A stretch of 64,000 nt of DNA from Endocalyx cinctus (GCA_001600455.1 BCKC01000002.1:372001-436000); one strand, 5' to 3'; numbered from the stretch's first letter, positions 26,800 through 38,463 are shown. Translations and numbers: made by a program. Notes: generated from the letters alone by a model not told the origin.

Positions 26800-29374
26800 C
26801 TATTTATTAACATCCTGCGTGTTCCTAATTTCAAGAGCGTCATGATAATTCATATTAGGCACATATTGCTGATCATCGATAGGTCCAGCAACATGTGAGG
26901 CCGACTGACTGTCCTCTACGACCACCGCCACGTTTTCCACTTCGTGAATGGCTATAGTTGACGCGTTTTCCGGCGCTCCTCCGGATTCTGCCTCCGTCGG
27001 TGTGTCGACTAGGACATCATCTGTCGATATGTGGCTAATTGAATTATTTCCATCCGTATCAACCTGGGCTTGATCCACCTCCATATCTTGAACATTTCCA
27101 CCCGACGTTTGAGGCTTCTCCGTATTGATCGTGCGGTGTAGCATCGGATGCTTTGGGTCGCTGATATCGAGACTAGCCAAAAAGACGTTGGCATCTGTCG
27201 TCGGGATAGTGTGCGTGCATCCCCGCCAATGGCTCCTATCTGCCTCCTCGTGAGCCATTCGGTGTAATTGGAAATTGGTGTTACTTATCCATTCCAGCTG
27301 AACATATGGCTTATACTTTCGCCGTCTATACAGACATCTTAATATCGGCTCGAGAGTGAACGAGGTGACTATGATTAAGAAACCCGCGATGAAGGTGAAT
27401 AGAAGACCAAAAACACTGAATGAGACTTCTCTAGAGCTTCGAATTTTCTATATTTCGGTATCAAATCATTGTTAGCTTTGAGGATAAGGCATACGCATCT
27501 GGTAGATGATAGAATAAATGTCAAATACCTGATTATTACATAGCTTCCTTTCCTCGTCATTGAGCGGTGAGAATCGGGGTACTTCGAATTCTGGGTTAGT
27601 AGAGCCTTGGGCTGTATCAACAACTGCTATCCATTAGTCTATCATTCTCTTGTAGCTTGTCTAATTTGACACTGTTGTTCTCGCTCAGGTTTTCGCTTAC
27701 TAGAAGAAAAACCATTTCTTAGTTATTGAAGTTTGGTCAATCGAAACGAGGGAGTCGCACTGCTCCGAAAACTCACCATGCTGCTTGATAGGCGGAGAGA
27801 ATAATATTCCACCAGTTCACGACATCCAGCTGCCATTGGTTTTTGGGCAAAGGCCACTGGATAGATCTTGAGAAATGCAATTGAGACGCGAGCGACTTAG
27901 CCGTGAGTTGTTGGACCAACGCGGCCAGCGGGAGCGGATATCCGAAAGCGACCAGCTGGGCCCAGATAAGCCGCGTTCTTGTGCGGTCGGGCGACGACGG
28001 CCGTTCTGGCTCGAGGTCTTCGCTCGTCAAGTTGAAAAACGGAGCGGCGCCGTACGCTGCGTCGAAGCCGCTCGACAGTGGTCCACATCCGGATTCTCCG
28101 GGGTACGCCGAATTGCACCACTGAAACCTCTCTATACATCCCATCGGAGAGGCTGCCAGTCTTGGGTGGTACGATTGCTGGGACCCGGACGATCCGGTAA
28201 AGCTCATATCGTTCCAATCCTCGGTCGCCTGGTACCAATCGTCGTCTAATTTTTCACTAAAAGCGACCCCGTTCCCGGATAGGAATATTATAGTAAGATC
28301 GCCGTCTGGGACCGCCAGTTCGGGAATCGGAGTGAAATATCCAGGCACGACTTGCCCCTGCGAAGTAAGCGAAACCTTGCTGGGAGTAGTGAAGCTAGTG
28401 CCGTCGATGAAATGATGATTTACGCTCGGGTATTGGAATTGTATATCCGTGACATCTTGGATGTAATCCAAAGTTTCCGAGTCTTCGGGAGACCCTATCG
28501 GGGCACTGCCGTAGTGAAACTTTACCCATCCTTTAGCTTCTGATGGATCATCTGATGTTTCAACTACTTGACTTGTATATCCTTCCGTACGCAGCGGAGT
28601 ACATTCTAGGACAAGTCTTAGTGAGAATCTCTCTCCTTTGGGGGCATTCAACCCTAATTGATCGTTGCTGTCCATGTGTCCTGTATCCAGTCGTACTGTT
28701 GACCGGGGGGCCCGGCATATCTTCTCGTCGAATGGACACCGAGAGGTAAAGTTAGCCACAGCCGTTGGTAGCCGCCTAACGACAAACTTATTACATTCTC
28801 CGGTGCTAGTAGTATTCGCGCTGTAGCACTGCTGGGCATAAGTCGCCGCGTTGTTTAATTCCCCCGCGGCAAACTGTACGATAGCCGCTTGCCGCTCAAA
28901 CGTGGCACTATTCGGTTGGATTGGCCCGCAGTTAGGGCTCTTGATGAGGACGTTGTCGCCGGCCGAGGTAGAAATGCTGGATGAAAAACCGCCGGCGATT
29001 GTAAACGCTACTAGGGACACAATAGCCAGTAGAACTAGTGGCAAAAGGCGAAGAAGACGTTTGAGATTGACGATTCGCCGCCAAGCCCAGAGAAGGGACA
29101 AGGTTTCCACGAGGCCAGACTCGGCGCTGATTGAGTTTCGTAGGAGGATTTGGCGCTGATGGTAGATGGTGTCTCGTGGTTCGGCAACGGAATTCAGTCG
29201 ATGGAGCAACAAGCAGAGTATTCTCCAGAACCTTGACGCAACGAAACCAATAAATACCGCTGTAAAGGCGATAAGAAGATTTCCGTATTGTTTGGTAGTG
29301 GTCAGAGTTACGCCTAAGACTGGTCCACGAGACCAATTGGTCCATATCCCGAGGTATACGTTGCTCGTATCCAT
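26800..29374 (-). CDS. multi-span fungal membrane protein of unknown function (one junction unresolved)
   Basis: The first exon runs from ATG 29374 to 27777. It holds two hydrophobic spans near the N-terminus (about residues 30-58 and 112-135) followed by a ~380-residue, Cys- and Asn-glycosylation-rich domain that is probably extracytosolic. A middle exon (about 27626-27529) encodes sequence ending ERKLCNNQ. A GTATTT...ATATAG intron (27528-27448) joins it in frame to the last exon (27447-26800), which has a third span (FSVFGLLFTFIAGFLIIV) and a C-terminal tail with QLHRMAHEE, HWRGC and LASLDISDPKHP. This layout matches a large family of uncharacterised membrane proteins in Sordariomycetes. 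The first intron (GTGAGT donor at 27776) does not join the middle exon in frame with any strong acceptor: it is off by one. Either an extra small exon or a disabling frameshift exists. Confidence 0.55.
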
Positions 29375-29399
29375 GATAGTAACTTGTGGAAACTTTCAA

Positions 29400-31061
29400 A
29401 GGCAGAAAATTTTATGTATCATGAGAATTTCCATCCAAAATAAACAATATACTAGGTGATAAGTTTTAGATTTTGTTTTTCCTGCCTAGATAGAAAAAAG
29501 CACATGCATCAGCTGGATATTAAATATCCATTTCTAAGGCGCTGGCAAGCCAGCGTCCTCGTCCCTGACTATGTTCAAGGCTGGGTTAATAGTGCTTCTA
29601 GGTTTTCATGAAGATCGTAACTAATAATATTTTACATGTAGCACCAACGGAAATAGCGAAATACAACCATCGTATTACCCCCTAAGTTCACATAAATATG
29701 TGGCAACCCGATTATCATTTGAATTGTCCAGAAAATCCCAATTAAGCTACCGAGCTGACTTGTCTTTGCCTTTCTTTCCTCAGCCTGCTGTACTTTTTGG
29801 GTTGTAATATCGTAATTATGACCGCCGAAATAATATCGGTATCTTCGCCTTTAATATATCATATTGGTTGCCAAGACACTGGATTTTATGAAAGGAGATG
29901 AGAGGGAGCATTAGCATGATCCTTTGAGGCCGCTCTACAACCTCTTTCGCATGTGCATACAACCATTATTCAGCTAGTATACTCCAGTGATTGTAACCGA
30001 GAGTCTGTAGAACCGTGGTAGTTCTTGACGTTGATAGGTTACAGTGAATCGGGGGGCCAGGCTGGATATATCTCTTTGGTGTCACAGCCCCTTAATTGTG
30101 CCTTGTCGGTCATATTCCACTTAAAGTAAAATATCAAATGAAGTATTATCAGCAGATAATAATCTTGGAAACATAGTTAGATATATATCATATTGTGGCG
30201 AATATATGTGAATTGGGTAGCAGTGGCTACCTCCCCCCCTTTGGGGTCTGAGGAGCGCCACTCGGGATTCCCGTGCGCAGATAGTCTTGGCGAGTATAGT
30301 GGTGTGTATGATTAGAGCAGATACCAGGTACCGATAAGTCAAACAAGTTCAAATGATGTTGTAATCAAGCTGAAAAGTAAAGATGCATTAATGGATGAAC
30401 GTATACAGCGAAGTATTCTTTTAGGTTAGTTGCAGCGACGGTAAAATTTTAATCCTTCTGCTAGGTTTATTAAGTGAAATGGTACTTCGACACCCCAATA
30501 CTTTTACCCATGAACAAGTATGCCTCGGTATATTAGCCAATGGTGATTATACGGCGCCAAATTGATAGAGATTTGGTTCTGGGCCAGAGGGTAATTATTT
30601 TTGTGATAGTAAGATATTAGCTCACCAAGCTCCTCAACTCAGCCAAAACAAACGACACTATCTGCAACAGGTTTTTGGTAACTTCTAAGAGAAATTCATG
30701 CTATATAATGGCCATATTAATAATTAGAATAGCTTTTGCGAGTAGCTGGAACAACGAGTTTTGTAGCTATTCAAGCTACCTACTTCTCTGCAAAGACGTC
30801 AGGATGATTGGGGCTCCGTGGACTCGCCAACGTTGTCTTTAACTCATCCCAGGGTTGACCTTATAAGAATTTATGTGTAGATCTTTTAGACAGTCCATAT
30901 TCGAGATAGTATCGTCCATCTCATAATAAAAGATTTAGTTAGCGATTTCCTTGTAGCAGCACCCCGGGACCTATAAAAAGGCTCAAAGCCTAAATAAATA
31001 AAGCTCTTAAACGAGACGTGCATGTATATACAAATCTATCCATGATCGTAGCCATCTTCTT
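29400..31061. other. gene-free AT-rich gap
   Basis: About 1.66 kb without a supportable gene. The sequence is AT-rich with stops in all frames, and I see no repeat family or RNA signature. Confidence 0.5.
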
Positions 31062-31889
31062 TCACAACTTCTCCCTTTGAATTCTCTCTCCATCCAGAAT
31101 ATTGCCCTTATCGTCAATCTCCACCGTGCACAAGATAAATGTATCGCGCAGGGCTCCTAGTCTATACTTGCGATTGACCTCCTGATAATCCTTGCTAGCC
31201 GCCATAGCAGCGAAGTGACTAACAGTGGGATAGTTTACGAAGGCGATCTCATCCCACCCCTCCCCTCCTCCACCTTCTTTTTTCTCGACGACTCGTCCTA
31301 CAATCTTGACCCTCCCCCCATGCCGCGACCCTACCCTCGCCGAGAACTCGGTTCCATACCGCTTATACTGCTCGTGTGCCTCCGGGCCGGGATTGAACGC
31401 GAGTAGGTTCAGCATAGACACGGGGTGATTTTTAAGGTTATCCGGTAAATCCGAAATCCACTCTTTCATTTCGGCCGTCATCTCGAGGTTCTGCGACGAC
31501 GTCGCCCCCGCGCTCGCGTCCGACGGCAAAGAAGCGCGGGGAGCGGATTTCGCCTCGCCCAAAATCTTCGCGTTCGCCGCCCCGTACCCGGACAGCATCT
31601 TGGCCGAGACGCCGCACTCGACCGTCCACTCTTCCGCGATCTCCGCCGCGCCGAATTCCGCCTTTAGAGTCAAAGGCGCCCCCGACGACTCGAGCACGAG
31701 AAAGAGGTCCCACCGGACGTTGCGACCGAGCAGGCGCGCCGCCTCCGGCATGCCCGTCGGCAGGATCATCCAGCGCAGGGGCCGGGCCTGGACGACGGGA
31801 TGGATTCCGCGGGCGCGGAGTTGGGCGATGAATGCGGGGCACGAGACGCCATCGCGTAGCGAGAGGAGGTGGAGATTGCAGAGGACCAT
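31062..31889 (-). CDS. DUF1330-like / dimeric alpha-beta barrel protein
   Basis: An intronless 275-residue frame with ATG at 31889. The C-terminal part (residues ~155-262) reads like DUF1330 and related ferredoxin-like folds: PVSMLNLLAFNPGPEAHEQY, then an Arg/Gly strand region, WDEIAFVNYPTVSHFAAM, and a DYQEVNRKYRLGALRDT block. The N-terminal half (NLHLLSLRDGVSC...LRWMILPTGMPEA) resembles a second, more diverged copy of the same fold followed by an Ala/Ser-rich linker (~110-140), so this may be a tandem of two small domains. No signal peptide or membrane span is seen. Substrate and pathway are unknown. The coding interval has much higher GC than its flanks, which supports it being real. Confidence 0.7.
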   Translation of the reverse strand: MVLCNLHLLSLRDGVSCPAFIAQLRARGIHPVVQARPLRWMILPTGMPEAARLLGRNVRWDLFLVLESSGAPLTLKAEFGAAEIAEEWTVECGVSAKMLSGYGAANAKILGEAKSAPRASLPSDASAGATSSQNLEMTAEMKEWISDLPDNLKNHPVSMLNLLAFNPGPEAHEQYKRYGTEFSARVGSRHGGRVKIVGRVVEKKEGGGGEGWDEIAFVNYPTVSHFAAMAASKDYQEVNRKYRLGALRDTFILCTVEIDDKGNILDGERIQREKL

Positions 31890-31899
31890 TTCTGGGTGA

Positions 31900-33700
31900 A
31901 TCGGAATGAGAAGATGTAGGATTGATGCAAAATTATGTCAGCTGGCAAATTTTTGACAATTGAAATGACTTCACCTATGAATCTTATTGTTACACATCTG
32001 AGGAGAAAATGGTGTAGTGGTTTATTCATTAATCGTATTAAAAGCCTTATCCGTACCTCATCGTCCCCGCACGAATGTTTGATTAATCATCTCAACATAA
32101 TTGGAGACCCCAACCCGAATAAGTAGGCAGGTAGAGAAGGTCGTCTGAAAAGGGGGTCTCTTACTCTGGTTCACGTTATGTATATTATCTCCCACTGTGG
32201 AAGATCACCGCTTCAAAATGAGTTATCCAGTCGGATACAGTTATTAATGCTAGCAATAAATATTACCTACTGTTAATGCCGCCGTTCTTGCCTCCGACTC
32301 TGAATTGACTTTGACTACGGAACAGAGATCCGGGCCCTACTATAAGCTGCCAGCTGACCTCTGATGAAGTGATAGATCCCTGTTTCAAAAATTGGTATCA
32401 ATGTCACACTACACCTCGTCTCTCACTCTGCCACTATAGCGGCCATTCCACCTGCAGATTACCGTATCGTACAGGTCATAAGTGTAACAGCCCAACAAAT
32501 TCAAGACCGATAGATTGACTAAAAATGGCAGATTAAAGGGCGTATGAATTAGAGGTTAAGCGTACGAAGCAAGAAGTTAAGAGGTCAATTATACAGGAGA
32601 CTAGTTCAATCATCTCCCTCACAACTTTCCATAGAACAGTACTCCGATAACCGCGACGAGCTACTTGCCAAGCACCGTAAGTCTACATCCGAAGCCAATA
32701 TCCAGGAAATAGTCGGCACTCACTGGCTAATTCAGGGGAGGGTGTCGTCAAGACACAGGTCCCAATTAATACAGACACCTCTGACGTATCTTAATCGTAA
32801 CCAACGAGCGTTATATGAAAGGCTTGAAACTTGAGCTCGACTATATCCTAATAAAAAAGTTGATTCGATATTTTTACTCTGAATTCTGTATACTATGGCC
32901 CTAAATTAATGTTATCTTTTTCTTCATTTCCTTAGTTTAAGGAGATATTAAGATTCGCTATCCAAGAGAGCGAGAGAAACAGAAAGTGAAAAAAAAAAAA
33001 AAAAAGAACGATAAATACTCATCGACGTATAGTAAAAGCGCATAACGATAATTCATAATTAGACTAAGAATGCTAATAGAATGGTCAGAAGGATCTTGGA
33101 CCAAGAGCAAACCTCCTCACTTGGCTGTGAAATTGTGTCGGCATATATGATTGATATGAGTTTTTTTTTTTTTTTTTTTTTTTAATAAATACGACGATAT
33201 TAAGCTCTTTTCTCAAATCAAAACGCAAAGTTTCTATCTCCTCCAAAGGGGACCGTTGCGTCACATCCGAACGCACAAAGCCCGGTGACCTGGCACTCCG
33301 AACAACACAGCCTGCATTAGAATGCTATTATTGGTTTCGACTTGCCGCGCAGAAGCAATAAATATATTTGTTTCTTCATGGCCCATTCAAACCTAATTGA
33401 TCTACATCATCTCGTAAAGAATGACGCATGATAAAACCATACAGTGAAAACTAGACAAATCAGAAAAAAGAAAGGGGGGAGGGGTGAAAAGGGTAAGCGC
33501 GGTTCCCGAATATTGTTGTAGCCGACCTCCGGTCTCTTGGATACGAGCCTGTTAATTTATATATGAACATTTACCCTTCTATATTCATATTAGTCCTTCA
33601 ACTCTACCCCCCAAACGCAAGCGTCACAAGTCTGCTAGACACGCAAATTCTGATCTTAAAGTAATTATTATTTATAATATTGTATTTTGTGAGGGATTAT
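31900..33700. other. gene-free AT-rich gap with T23 run
   Basis: No gene found in about 1.8 kb. It includes poly-A (about 32988-33005) and T23 (33161-33183) runs and short degenerate frames. Confidence 0.5.
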
Positions 33701-33705
33701 AAATT

Positions 33706-34950
33706 ATGATGAGTCTTTTAAAATGGATAACTGGCAACAAGAAGGTTAGGAAGAAGGCTATCAAATCCGCGCGTAAATCTGCCGAGAAGGCTCTGCCGTT
33801 TGTCCAGTTAATTCAAGCGGGATTTAGAGAAGATAAAATTAGGAAGATGACGGAGAAGTTGGGCGACGCAGTTGAGGGTGCCTCGAATACCATGAACAAG
33901 GCTTATGAGTTCATACCCACAATGTAGGTAATGGGACAGTCATTCGCGAGCTCCGAGAAAATATTCCGCTGTTTCGGTGCGATTACGACGGTAACTGGAA
34001 TCGCATCAAACCTAGTTTTGACATACCAAGGCATCGAAGCCCTCGATCTCATCAACTCCCGTCTGAGAGATATAGAGTCTACACTTGCGGCCCAAACAGC
34101 TCTCAATGCGCATAGAGATTTTCCGCAATACGTCTATAACATGATTCGGGAGCGGGTTGAGCAAACTTTCAAAGACCCTGATTGTGACCACTTATTCTTC
34201 GTGTACCACCCGGACAACGACTGGTATCCAGGGTTTTACGACATTATGGTGAGGCAGCCGATAGAGCCGAACTTTTGCGGTTATACGAACCAGATCGACA
34301 CGGCCTTTATCTACATGCTGGCAACGAGGAGAATAATTACAAAGAGTGAGAACCGTGCTTCGGAAAAAGGGCGGACGATTCGTCCTAAGAAGCTGCATCT
34401 TCTGATACCGGCATACCGGCCTATACTTATTCTAGAGGCATTAAAAATTCCAGAAGAGATTGGAGATTTCGTACTGGAAGGCCGCATTCACAACAACAGA
34501 GAGTTTGTTTGGATGAACCTGCCCACGGAACAGAAATGCTATGTCCAGGATATAGGCCATTTTGAACCACAGGAGCCAGGATGGTGGGATTGGACCATGT
34601 CACAGATCGGGGTCACAAAAGCCCCACCAAAGTTGGGTGAGCCCCGGCTCTTGGGAACGAGCCAAAATTTGCGTCAGCCTGATAAGGCTGATCCGAATCC
34701 TATCAATGACAGCGATGGAGAGGCAGAGGGAGCTCATTACAAGCAGAATCGGCACAGTGCTACGCCTATCCATCACCAGTACCAACGAAGTAGTGCGACT
34801 CGCCCTCGAGATGATGACAGAGAAGCAACAGGGAGTCATAGACGAGGACGATCTACAACAAATAGATCGCGCGACGCAACCAGAAGGAATAATTCTTCTC
34901 TGAGGGACAGTGGTTTGCATAGAGCTCAATTTGCATCACGAGAACGCTAA
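33706..34950 (+). pseudogene. uncharacterised fungal protein split by an in-frame amber codon
   Basis: A single reading frame runs from ATG 33706 to the stop at 34950 and is broken only by TAG at 33925-33927. The first part (73 residues) is basic and amphipathic (KKVRKKAIKSARKSAEKALP). The second (ATG at 33931, 339 residues) has a short hydrophobic stretch (ITTVTGIASNLVLTYQGI), a compact domain with DHLFFVYHPDNDWYPGFYDI and CYVQDIGHFEPQEPGWWDW, and a basic, disordered Arg/Ser tail. The shared frame and continuous coding character suggest one gene of about 414 codons. A CAG to TAG change, readthrough, or a 57 bp in-frame intron with a weak GTTGAG donor (ending at the TAG) could each explain the break. 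The second part could also be expressed alone from 33931. I do not recognise the family. Confidence 0.55.
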
Positions 34951-35103
34951 ATGGTAAAGGGTAGAGGCAAAAAGTCAAATCCGTCGCACCGTGTGGAATG
35001 AAGGGTAATTATGGGATGTGCCAGTGATAAAAGGAGCTGAGAAAAGATTGACTAATTGTATAGGTGACATCTATCTTCTCGTATTTTTCTAATTGGGTTT
35101 ATG

Positions 35104-35134
<31 letters not shown>

Positions 35135-35824
35135 GAGCTGTATTATCGAATTCTCTCCCCCTCCCTCTCTTTAATATAAGGCTTGCAGTGTCTGCTTTCT
35201 ATCATCTCTTGCTCTTACTGAAATATGTGTTTCAACTTATATTTGACGCATTGATTGTTGAGACACTAACTTAATAATGACGCGCTCATATATACGGCCA
35301 CTCGTCCTACAGTAGTTCATAGTTTCGCGATCACATGAATTAAGACCCAATAATTTCGTTTCGTTTACGTGGATGGCACGCAGGACCCCTTTTGCCCTGA
35401 GGTTGACCGTCGGACTTAACTATTGATTTTCCCTGCGACCTACCTATAGCACTTGCAAATAATCTCATCGATTTCCCAAAAAGCTAACTGCTTTATAGAA
35501 CACATAATAATGAGAATACCAACAACCTATAGTCCCCTATTAAGTAAGGCGAGTTTTTTTTTTTTTTTTTCAGTTTAACCCCGAACTGGGGATTATGGTC
35601 TGGGCTTATCATGGTGTAATGTGCACCTCGAACTTGATGAAATCTAGGCGTCGTGGAACACAACTCTGCCTATTTTGCTAAGTGCATATTTACCCACTCT
35701 TCACGACAAGCGGCAGCTGCCTTTAATTAATATTAATTATCTCATGAAACATATCAATGGTAGTGACCTTTCTCATCGGCTCATAGTTAATGACTATTTT
35801 ATAGGAGATCAGAGGTAAAATTAT
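34951..35824. other. gene-free gap with A29 run
   Basis: Noncoding, with a 29-base poly-A run at 35104-35132 and a T run at about 35554-35570. It is the downstream flank of two convergent genes. Confidence 0.5.
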
Positions 35825-36559
35825 TTACATGTTCGCTTTGAGTTTTAGGAATGCGTCCTCACGAGCGCCTCGGTAACGAGCCTCGGCAGTTGCCCAGTTG
35901 ACAACTTTCCATATGTTCTCGACGTATGCCGCCTTCCCGTTGAGGTACTGAAGGTAGTATGCATGCTCCCACATGTCAACGCCGAAGATAGGTGTATCAC
36001 CCACGACAACGGCCTCCTGATTCGCGAGAGTAACTATGCGAAGCTTGCCGGTAACGGCGTCCTTCACCAACCAACCCCAGCCACTTCCCTGGATTCCCAA
36101 AAGCTCCGCTCCGAATACCTCTTTGAACTTTTCGAGACTGCCCCAAGTGCTCGAGATCTCGGCAAGTAGCTTCGGTGCGGACTCAGGCTTCGAGTCGGGC
36201 GAGGTAGAAGGTGCTAGATTATCCCAGAAGAGCGAGTGGTTGATGTGTCCTCCGGCATTGAATCGGATCGCGGCTAGCTGAGCAGCTGAATCGTGAAGCT
36301 TGCCCTGAGACAAAGCAGCTGTGGATAAGTTTAAGGCCTTGTTCAAGTTGGTGATATATGTTTGATGATGCTTTGTATGATGCAGTTCCATGATCTGCTT
36401 CGAGATGCTAGGTTCGAGAGCCTATGATAAACCGGACAGAGAATTTTTAGCCGGCTCGAATTAACAGACAGTATTAAACATATAAAAGTGAATCATGTAC
36501 TTTCAACTTACATCGTAAGCGTATGGGAGCTTGGGGAGAGTATATTTTCCAGGTTCCAT
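35825..36559 (-). CDS. Fe/Mn superoxide dismutase, no mitochondrial presequence
   Basis: Converts superoxide to hydrogen peroxide and oxygen. There are two exons on the minus strand, 36559-36512 (16 codons, MEPGKYTLPKLPYAYD) and 36421-35825. A 90 bp intron (GTAAGT donor, CATAG acceptor) is placed at phase 0, giving 214 residues. All four metal ligands are seen: His in SKQIMELHHTKHH, His in HINHSLFW, and Asp and His in VDMWEHAYYLQY. GSGWGWLV and the GGHINHS motif fit the manganese-type subgroup. The protein starts directly at the mature-like KYTLPKLPY motif, so it lacks the usual 20-40 residue presequence and is probably cytosolic, as in Candida Sod3. No ATG lies far enough upstream in frame to add a targeting peptide. 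Confidence 0.9.
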
Positions 36560-37092
36560 CTTGACTTCACACGTTTGCTTCAGCGTTTTCAAATTGAAAA
36601 TGGAATTACGTTCCGTAGGAATTCAATGTGAGATGGTACTTGGTTCTATAAAACGTATTAAGCTTTATTTTCAATGACTTCATCTTACTTTTATAATGAG
36701 ACCTATCATTGTTTTGGGCTGTCATCGCGCTCTGTTCTCCGGCTGTATTAGGTTAGGTTTAACCTTATTCATCCGCTTTACTGTCATGAGCAAATTTCTT
36801 TTGACATAATTCCCTTGAACATGCGCATATTTGAGCATTGAATCAATGTATTTATAGGAGAGCTACGGAGAGAGAAAGCTGGAGTGTGGAGACCTTGGAA
36901 GTCAGTGAGTGGGATTGAGCAAGTTTAATCGGTTCTAGTTTACCCCTTCTTTCACCATCGACCCTTTTGCGATTGGACTGGCGTTATATATGAAAAACCT
37001 CTTATTAATTACAGTATAGATAGACTGATTTTGTCATTATGAGTATTATTAAGTTCCTCAAAGTTAAAACATTGTTTTTCATGAATAGCTCG
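36560..37092. other. intergenic, SOD upstream region
   Basis: 533 bp that presumably carry the SOD promoter. A TATAAA-like sequence lies near 36645-36655 on the minus strand. No gene is seen. Confidence 0.4.
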
Positions 37093-37326
37093 CTAGTTAT
37101 ATCTCAGACTCCACTGCTTCGGCTTGCCGGCCCCACCGCCGGCCGAGCTCCAGGACATCAAACCGCGCAGGTTGATGAAGGATCGGATAATTGCGATCAA
37201 AACGTACAGCGACAAATTGAAGTTAGCCCTGTCGAACATGCCATAGGTGCTTCAAATTTGCTCGTACTGTAGCCCCCGCTTGCCCACCTTGAACAAGATT
37301 CGGTTCTGGCTAGTCCGCGCATTCCT
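37093..37326 (-). pseudogene. 3' fragment of a small membrane protein gene, one internal stop
   Basis: On the minus strand, a CTCAG acceptor at 37328-37327 opens a 78-codon exon that ends at TAG (37095-37093). It reads NRILFKVGKRGLQYEQI, then one TGA, then STYGMFDRANFNLSLYVLIA and a hydrophobic/basic continuation to GAGKPKQWSLRYN. The sequence is strongly protein-like and one membrane segment is visible, but there is no first exon. The interval just upstream (from about 37435) is occupied by a repeat-type ORF remnant. I do not recognise the family. It is probably a gene truncated by insertion and then mutated. Confidence 0.45.
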
Positions 37327-37433
37327 CTGAGAAAAAGGAGGGAAAAAGGAGTACGCGAGCGGGAGACGAAGTCGAGTTCTGATTGAGGGTGTTGTTTTTT
37401 CTAAGTCTCAACTAACTAGTATTACGGAGAATT

Positions 37434-37725
37434 TTTTCCTTTTACTAATATCCTATACCGTCCCGCCTTCCTGGTGGCCCCTCCTACAGAGGCCCCTGCC
37501 TCTATCTCTTTTTCCTTACCCCGGCATCTCCTCGGCCCGCTGATATACCCTCCAGTAGTAGGTTTAACTTATCCTCAATACGGGCAGCGCGGGCCTCTAG
37601 TGCCCCTAGACGTCCCTCGAACGTGATCGTCCCTCTTGTGGCCTTTTTGATCTCTAATATGTAACTTTTGATATCCGCGGCCGAGGAGTATACGCTCATC
37701 TTAATGCGTTTTCCTTTACTAATAT
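37434..37725. repeat. short direct repeat flanking the 3' part of the remnant
   Basis: TTTTCCTTTTACTAATAT at 37434-37451 recurs with one base fewer at 37709-37725, bracketing the last part of the mutated ORF. It may be a duplication scar or chance. Confidence 0.3.
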
Positions 37726-38463
37726 AACCATTTATATCTTAAACGACCTTTGCTATGACCTTATTGATATTTTTTACCCGTTTAATCAGGTCTTCATGAA
37801 CCTCCTCCAGGGATAGCTTAGGTCCTTGGGGTCGGCTGGGTTTTAATATACCCCGAGGGTAAAAACCTGATCGCCTTCCCTCGAAGACGTGCTAGAAAAA
37901 GGCCGCCTCCATGTCCTTAAAACTGTCTATAAGTAGGTCGAGCTTATGATCCCCTCGGACCTGGACAATAACAACTTCCCCGTGGACTTTGTAAGGGTTG
38001 TAGTGATACCGCTAAGTAACTATGTCTTAGATCGTACAGTATATTTATGTCCCGAAGGACGGTGGTGAAGTTATTAACGGGGCCTATGAATACACCCATG
38101 CCACAACTTCGGTCAGTAGTTCTCTATACGCCCTTAATCCCATGATCTATCAAATAGTGCCCACTACTGGAGTCGAACCAGTCGCCTCCTTATTACCAGT
38201 CGCGTTTCTTTGCGCTCGTCACGGGCTTCTTTGATCGTTTGGCGATATTATAAACGTTTTCGGTAACTTATTCCTCCAGATCTGAGATACGTTACTATAG
38301 ATCTGCGGTAAGTTTCTGTAGATTTGTGATAGCCTTAGTGTATTTTCGGGTAATTATGTACATCCAACAGTTCTCTGATACGTCCGTCGATCGCTCCCCC
38401 GTGTTATGCTTTTTAGTACGTTTAGGGAAATGGGGTAAGTTTAGTGGATCCCACTTCCCTTAA
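37502..38463 (-). pseudogene. RIP-like mutated repeat/mobile-element ORF remnant
   Basis: A long minus-strand coding remnant. From about 38460 to 38060 one frame carries protein-like sequence with a coiled-coil (KAITNLQKLTADL...ISDLEE) and stops at 38297, 38294, 38270, 38195, 38192 and 38126. After a frameshift near 38030-38120 it continues, with stops at 38029, 38014, 37894 and 37741, through LSLEEVHEDLIKRV and VYSSAADIKSYILEIKK to a natural end at 37502 (GDAGVRKKR). Every internal stop is TAA or TAG, none TGA, and each can be read as a former CAA or CAG, the CpA to TpA change expected from RIP. No reverse transcriptase or integrase motif is visible, so the element class is unknown; a gag-like ORF is possible. 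It ends 10 bp from the DUF3669 gene. Confidence 0.55.

Noticed and set aside
38160..38200. Possible tRNA (GGTTCGACTCC B-box-like sequence on the minus strand)
   Set aside because: The motif lies inside the protein-like frame of the repeat remnant (encoding GGDWFDSSSG); there is no A box at the right distance and no acceptor stem.
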